Below, piece after piece: positions 59,551-64,000 of a stretch of 64,000 nucleotides of DNA. The notes below the pieces were generated by a model that was not told the origin of the DNA, searched no databases, and saw only the letters and a program-made list of their open reading frames with translations. Position 1 is the first letter of the stretch. Every line of letters starts with the position of its first letter. Source of the DNA: Bartonella harrusi (lineage in GTDB: Bacteria; Pseudomonadota; Alphaproteobacteria; Rhizobiales; Rhizobiaceae); contig NZ_CP101114.1 in NCBI RefSeq assembly GCF_024297065.1, positions 1,178,001-1,242,000 of the forward strand, in the 5' to 3' direction. Position numbers and translations under genes: made by a program.

Positions 59551-60369
59551 CTATTCTTTAACGACAGAAATGTCTGGTGCATCAACAGCTTTCATACCTA
59601 TGATATTATAACCTGAATCCACATGATGCACTTCACCCGTAACAGAACGAGACAAATCGGAAAGAAAATAAAGAGCAGAATCACCCACTTCTTCAATTGT
59701 CACCGTACGGCGTAAAGGAGCATTATATTCGTTCCACTTTAAAATATAACGGAAATCACCAATGCCTGAAGCCGCTAATGTTTTGATCGGCCCAGCGGAT
59801 ATAGTATTAACGCGAATATGCTTAGGGCCTAAATCCACTGCTAGATATTTCACGCTCGTCTCAAGCGCTGCTTTTGCAACCCCCATCACGTTATAATTGG
59901 GAACAACCTTTTCTGCACCATAATAACTCAATGTTAAAATCGAACCACCATCTAACATCAACTTCTCGGCACGTTTAGCGAGAGCCGTTAAAGAATAAAC
60001 GGAAATATTCATGGTCATCATAAAGTTTGATTCGCTAACATCAATATAACGACCGCTTAATTCATCTTTATCAGAAAAACCAATAGCGTGGACTAAAAAA
60101 TCGAGTTTACCCCATTTCTTCTCTATGACTTCAAAGATCGCATCAATAGACGCACTATCAGAAACATCACAATGACCGCAAACAAACCCTTTTACTTCCT
60201 CAGCCAAAGGCTCTACACGCTTTTTCATAGCTTCACCCTGATAGGTAAAAGCAAGCTCTGCGCCTGCGCTGCTCGCCGCTTTAGCTATTCCCCAAGCGAT
60301 AGAACGATTATTGGCCAATCCCAAAATTAAACCACGCTTGCCGTACAACAAACCATTACCTTTAGCCAT
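59551..60369 (-). CDS. fabI: enoyl-[acyl-carrier-protein] reductase (NADH)
   Basis: 272 residues from ATG 60369. NAD motif GLILGLANNRSIAWGIA, then LVHAIGFSDKDEL, and the Tyr-x6-Lys pair in LSYYGAEKVVPNYNVMGVAK. The C-terminal AASGIGDFRYILKWNE segment is typical. Last step in each fatty-acid elongation cycle; it supplies acyl-ACP. Confidence 0.93.
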   Translation of the reverse strand: MAKGNGLLYGKRGLILGLANNRSIAWGIAKAASSAGAELAFTYQGEAMKKRVEPLAEEVKGFVCGHCDVSDSASIDAIFEVIEKKWGKLDFLVHAIGFSDKDELSGRYIDVSESNFMMTMNISVYSLTALAKRAEKLMLDGGSILTLSYYGAEKVVPNYNVMGVAKAALETSVKYLAVDLGPKHIRVNTISAGPIKTLAASGIGDFRYILKWNEYNAPLRRTVTIEEVGDSALYFLSDLSRSVTGEVHHVDSGYNIIGMKAVDAPDISVVKE

Positions 60370-60491
60370 TAGCACTGCCCCATTGTTACTTAAAATTAAA
60401 TATTCTTTACCTGCCTATGACATAGGTTAACTTTTTCTTCAAGCAATTGGTTTAAAATCAAACGAAAACTATACTTTTATAGATTCAAAAA

Positions 60492-61394
60492 TTAATCTTT
60501 TTGCATTTGCAAAAATTGCTCTAACGCCACATCTCTACCTTCCGGTAGCATGATGCGAATATGTACATAAAGATCGTCTCTTGTGCCATTTTTTAAATGA
60601 AGCCCTTTTCCTTTCAATCGTAAAACACGATCAGAACTTGACCAAACGGGAATCGTTAAAACCACACGGCCTTCCAAAGTCTCAACTTCTTGTTTTGCTC
60701 CCAAAACAGCATGTTTAAGGGGAACAGGTAAATCAAGATGAAGCGCCCTTCCTTCAACCCGAAAACGAGGATGCTTCTGTATCTGGACAGTTATCAAAGC
60801 ATCCCCTGCTTGCCCAAAAGAAACCTCTTCTCCTTGACCTTTTAATCGAATAGTTTGACCATCTTCAACATAATCTGGAAGTTTAATTTTTAATTTTTTT
60901 CCATTAGGAAAAACAGCTTCTACCTTTTCTGCCCCTACCATCTGCTCTAATGTTATTGTAAGATTGGCACGAATATGAGCTCCTTGCTGAGGATGCGTAT
61001 ATTGTGCAGAATTTGAAAAGTTCTCTCCTCTACCAAATAAATCGCGGAAAATATTACTCGCATCAAAACCTGCTCCACCGGAAGAACCAAAATCAAAACC
61101 TCTTGCTCCTCCTGAAAAAGGATTGTGACTCTTGCTAAAATTTTCACCAGCACCAAAGGCTTGATAAAGGGGTTTTCCTTCCATATCAATTTCACCGCGG
61201 TCAAATTGTGCTTTTTTGTCTTTATCACCTATAATTTCATAAGCTTGATTAATCTCAGCAAACTTCTCTTTGGCTTTTACATCATCCTTATTGTGATCTG
61301 GATGATACTTCTTTGCTAACTTTCTAAAGGCTGATTTAATCTCTTGCGGTTTTGCGGTACGTGCCACACCCAAAATCGCGTACGGATCACGCAT
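60492..61394 (-). CDS. DnaJ-like co-chaperone (CbpA type)
   Basis: 300 residues. J domain (1-68) with [20 protein letters not shown] and the HPD motif ([11 protein letters not shown]). A Gly/Phe-rich linker (about 75-135) follows, then the two substrate-binding C-terminal domains ([17 protein letters not shown], then [16 protein letters not shown]). There is no zinc-finger domain, so it is not DnaJ proper. Confidence 0.88.
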   Translation of the reverse strand: MRDPYAILGVARTAKPQEIKSAFRKLAKKYHPDHNKDDVKAKEKFAEINQAYEIIGDKDKKAQFDRGEIDMEGKPLYQAFGAGENFSKSHNPFSGGARGFDFGSSGGAGFDASNIFRDLFGRGENFSNSAQYTHPQQGAHIRANLTITLEQMVGAEKVEAVFPNGKKLKIKLPDYVEDGQTIRLKGQGEEVSFGQAGDALITVQIQKHPRFRVEGRALHLDLPVPLKHAVLGAKQEVETLEGRVVLTIPVWSSSDRVLRLKGKGLHLKNGTRDDLYVHIRIMLPEGRDVALEQFLQMQKD

Positions 61395-61711
61395 ATTGTC
61401 CTCTTTTCAATTTTTCTGTTTTTAAAATATCAACGGATATGTTGTTTAACATCCCTTACAATTTCATCAAACTCCTCTTAAGAATGACTTTTCCTCTCTT
61501 TATATGTCTATAAAGAACCCAAAATACCAGATAAAAGAGATATTTTATTTTAATATAGCTCATTCTTCATGCTAAAAATAAAAATGGTTAAATACTCTAA
61601 CAGTACGTGACGGTATTGGCTTTTTAAAAATAAAAAAACAGCACTTTACTTCTTAATAAAAAAATAAACTACAAAGATTCTCACTCATATTCGTTGATAT
61701 TCGGAGTTACT
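61395..61711. promoter_or_regulatory. divergent region between dnaJ-like gene and pdxH
   Basis: About 320 bases, AT-rich, with start sites for both genes. No operator is recognised. Confidence 0.35.
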
Positions 61712-62335
61712 ATGAACAATAAAGGACAAACAGATGATAGTTTCATGCACATGCAAAAACCTTTTGCACTTTTTGCAAAGTGGCTTGAAGAAGCAACCGT
61801 AACCGAAGTCAATGATCCTAATGCTATGGCCTTAGCAACAGTTGATGAAACGGGTTTGCCTAATGTTCGTATGGTTCTTCTCAAAGATTACAGTCCTCAA
61901 GGCTTTGTCTTCTATACCAACTATGAAAGCCAAAAAGGACAAGAAATTTTAAAATCTATGAAAGCATCCTTAGGTTTTCATTGGAAATCATTGCGCCGTC
62001 AAGTTAGAATTCGAGGAATTGTTGAAAAAGTCAGTGCTCAAGAAGCAGATGCATATTTCCAATCGCGACCGCGTGGTAGTAGAATTGGTGCATGGGCGTC
62101 TCAACAATCCAGTCCATTAGAAAGCCGTTTTGTCCTCGAAAAAGCAATTGCTCAATATACTACACGCTATGCTATAGGGAAGATTCCTCGCCCACCTTAT
62201 TGGTCTGGATTTCGTGTTAAACCACTTTCCATCGAATTCTGGTGTGATCGCCCATTTCGTTTACATGATCGCTTGCTCTTTACACGGGATTCTGTTGAAA
62301 ATGACGATTGGCAAAGGCTAAAACTTTATCCCTAA
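61712..62335 (+). CDS. pdxH: pyridoxamine 5'-phosphate oxidase
   Basis: 207 residues from ATG 61712, which has GGAG six bases upstream. [22 protein letters not shown] (FMN/PLP site), [23 protein letters not shown], and the C-terminal [20 protein letters not shown], then [10 protein letters not shown] and LYP end. Makes pyridoxal 5'-phosphate, the cofactor needed by ThrC and others. Confidence 0.95.
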   Translation: MNNKGQTDDSFMHMQKPFALFAKWLEEATVTEVNDPNAMALATVDETGLPNVRMVLLKDYSPQGFVFYTNYESQKGQEILKSMKASLGFHWKSLRRQVRIRGIVEKVSAQEADAYFQSRPRGSRIGAWASQQSSPLESRFVLEKAIAQYTTRYAIGKIPRPPYWSGFRVKPLSIEFWCDRPFRLHDRLLFTRDSVENDDWQRLKLYP

Positions 62336-62654
62336 TTCTTCAAAATTTAAAATATGAAGAATTTGCATTCATAATGAATAAACACACTTTGCGAAATAAC
62401 GAGGAAATGATCAAGTTTAGTTTAAAATAAAAAACTAACCTTCTTCACTATGAAACTTTATTGATAACAATCCTTTGCCTCGGCATTATTTAAAAACAAA
62501 TTATAGTTACGCGTCCTTTGGAAGAAAACATATTGATTTATAAAGATAAATCATGCTTTTGCAACTTGTATCATAACCCCAAATATTGTAAGATTTTCTC
62601 ATCTCAAATCATTTCATTTTGAATCAATTAAAATCACTTGCTTGCATGTCATAA
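62336..62654. other. spacer after pdxH with leader resembling the 32.8-kb copy
   Basis: No gene. About 62576-62630 (AAATATTGTAAGAT and TTTTGAATCAAT) resembles the leader before the first integrase relic near 32835-32880. Confidence 0.4.
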
Positions 62655-62740
62655 ACGGAGCTGGCAAATATAATGATGAGGCCGGTTTGCACCTTCGTAA
62701 GCGTAATACAAAGCTTCTCAGTAGTTCTTTAATAAAGTGA
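62655..62740 (+). pseudogene. integrase N-terminal (DUF4102) relic, copy 2
   Basis: The frame reads GAGKYNDEAGLHLRKRNTKL and stops at 62738-62740. It lines up with AGKAYDGAGLYLHKCKDGD of the copy near 33 kb. A later frame to about 62876 reads ARVIDEGILTPIVKR, like the end of a DUF4102 domain. Much is deleted. It overlaps the 3' end of ubiA only at the very end. Confidence 0.6.
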
Positions 62741-62869
62741 TCATTGATGTAAAAAAGAGCACAAAAAAGGTGAGCTGATCTTGCATATTTCAATCTTGAC
62801 AACACAAATAGAAATGCAGAACTGGAATTCAAGCAAGAGTCATTGATGAGGGTATCCTTACTCCCATTG

Positions 62870-63877
62870 TTAAACGACAGGATAAACTATTGTCCATATA
62901 CCACTGCATACTAAACCAGCAAAAATCACAAACCCAATAAATGAATTGGACTTGAAAAGCTTTAAGCATTGTGAATTGTTATCGATATCAAGGATCTTAA
63001 TTTGAACGAACATATGGATACTTGCAACAAAAACACCCAAAAAACTAAGAACAGGAACCTGTGCTAAATAAAATGCTAAGCTAATGAAAACCACAAAACC
63101 ACTATACAAAAGGACCAAAGCACGCTTAGTTGCTTTACCAAAAAGAAGTGCCGTAGAACCTACACCAACAGTAGCATCATCCTCTTTATCTTGATGCGCG
63201 TAAATTGTATCATACCCTATCGTCCATAAGATAGATCCTACATAAAGTGAAACTGGTGCCCAATTCAAGCTTCCATAAACAACCGCCCACCCCATTAATG
63301 CACCCCAATTAAATGCAATACCTAAAAAAAATTGCGGCCAATATGTTACGCGTTTCATAAAAGGATACACCGCAACTGCTATCAATGATGAAATACCGAG
63401 AAAAAAACTGTATCTATTAAATTGTGATAAGACACCCAAACCAACCAAACATTGCACCAATATAAAAATTTTTGCCTGAAAACGACTTACATGGCCTGTG
63501 GGTAATGGACGAGAACGCGTTCTCTCTACTTGAGAATCAATTTTATGATCGATAAGATCATTCCAAGTACACCCTGCCCCTCTCATCGCTATAGATCCTA
63601 GGAAAAAAAGAAAAAGATACCACAACCAATGAAAGAGCATTGATAAAAGAGGCAGTTGGTGCCTTTCATAAGAGAGAAAAGCCATTGTTGTTGACCAAAA
63701 ACAAGGCCACATCAATAATTGCCATCCAATAGGTCGATCCCAACGTGCCAATTGCGCATAAAACCACAAAGAAGATGGTAAAAAATGGTAAACCCATTGT
63801 TTGGAAGATGCATCCATCACCCGCCCCTGACTCTCATAAGATTGAATATGTGCAATATTTTTACTTTTTTTCATCAA
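62870..63877 (-). CDS. ubiA: 4-hydroxybenzoate polyprenyltransferase
   Basis: 335 residues; about eight TM helices. Prenyl-diphosphate motif NDLIDHKIDSQVERTRSRPL and second Asp-rich motif GYDTIYAHQDKEDD. Early step of ubiquinone synthesis at the inner membrane. The N-terminus (about 30 residues) is longer than usual, so a downstream start is possible. Confidence 0.92.
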   Translation of the reverse strand: MMKKSKNIAHIQSYESQGRVMDASSKQWVYHFLPSSLWFYAQLARWDRPIGWQLLMWPCFWSTTMAFLSYERHQLPLLSMLFHWLWYLFLFFLGSIAMRGAGCTWNDLIDHKIDSQVERTRSRPLPTGHVSRFQAKIFILVQCLVGLGVLSQFNRYSFFLGISSLIAVAVYPFMKRVTYWPQFFLGIAFNWGALMGWAVVYGSLNWAPVSLYVGSILWTIGYDTIYAHQDKEDDATVGVGSTALLFGKATKRALVLLYSGFVVFISLAFYLAQVPVLSFLGVFVASIHMFVQIKILDIDNNSQCLKLFKSNSFIGFVIFAGLVCSGIWTIVYPVV

Positions 63878-63965
63878 ATAACTCTATCTTTCGTCTTGCG
63901 ATATAGATATTTCATTCTTATGACAAGAAAACCTCTTTAATCATCTTCTATGATAGGAACAAGCA

Positions 63966-64000
63966 ATGAACATCCTTCTTATCGGCTCTGGTGGACGAGA
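63966..64000 (+). CDS. purD: phosphoribosylamine-glycine ligase, first codons only
   Basis: The window ends after MNILLIGSGGRE, the nucleotide-binding start of PurD. Only 11 codons plus are seen, but this opening is characteristic of the family. Divergent from ubiA. Confidence 0.7.
   Translation, partial: MNILLIGSGGR

Overview
The window is an AT-rich alphaproteobacterial chromosome segment of the Hyphomicrobiales (Rhizobiales), almost certainly from Bartonella. The reasons are the FeuN-FeuP-FeuQ block, a MucR/Ros regulator, a CcrM-type methyltransferase, an IalB-family invasion protein, the MutY/DciA/DsbA-like cluster, long AT-rich spacers and many decaying genes. The species cannot be told from sequence alone.

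Positions 1-6054 are a gene graveyard. It holds a truncated, diverged 5' piece of 23S rRNA (minus), a wrecked phage-type GH24 lysozyme (plus), and a formerly co-transcribed minus-strand set of four genes: an MFS transporter, an ATP-grasp ligase, a YqcI/YcgG-family protein and a cupin. Each of the four is broken by stops or frameshifts. A wrecked tyrosine recombinase closes the region. This looks like an acquired small-molecule synthesis/export operon in decay.

Positions 6123-13470 are ordinary chromosome. They carry the FeuQ/FeuP two-component system with a small exported FeuN-like protein, a bifunctional penicillin-binding protein, a DUF1214/DUF1254 pair and a DUF1499 membrane protein.

Positions 13471-18965 are the most interesting accessory locus. 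Three small minus-strand genes (two related two-helix membrane proteins and an 84-residue glycine-zipper peptide with two cysteines) face a plus-strand operon. That operon encodes a type I secretion ABC exporter without an N-terminal peptidase domain, an HlyD-type adaptor and an HlyC-type lysine acyltransferase. No RTX toxin is present. I propose a microcin-like system in which a small peptide is fatty-acylated and exported, with the small membrane proteins as immunity candidates.

Positions 19237-35639 hold tRNA-Gln, Fe-SOD, oligopeptidase B, MucR, SufE, a DUF5330 protein, a peptidoglycan-binding protein, PpdK, a DsbA-like protein, DciA, MutY, an integrase relic, CcrM and a HAD phosphatase. 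Positions 35640-38957 are a second accessory patch with three tandem paralogous exported proteins and twenty perfect copies of a 5-bp repeat.

Positions 38958-64000 are housekeeping: ThrC, an M16 peptidase, a degenerate GGDEF-EAL protein, YqgE, a DsbD-N-like protein, the ispH-thrB-rnhA operon, CtaB, an IalB-like protein and TldD. A long minus-strand biosynthetic run follows (dnaJ-like, fabI, aroC, ribB, xseB, dxs, tlyA, RNA methyltransferase), then PdxH, a second integrase relic, UbiA and the first codons of PurD.
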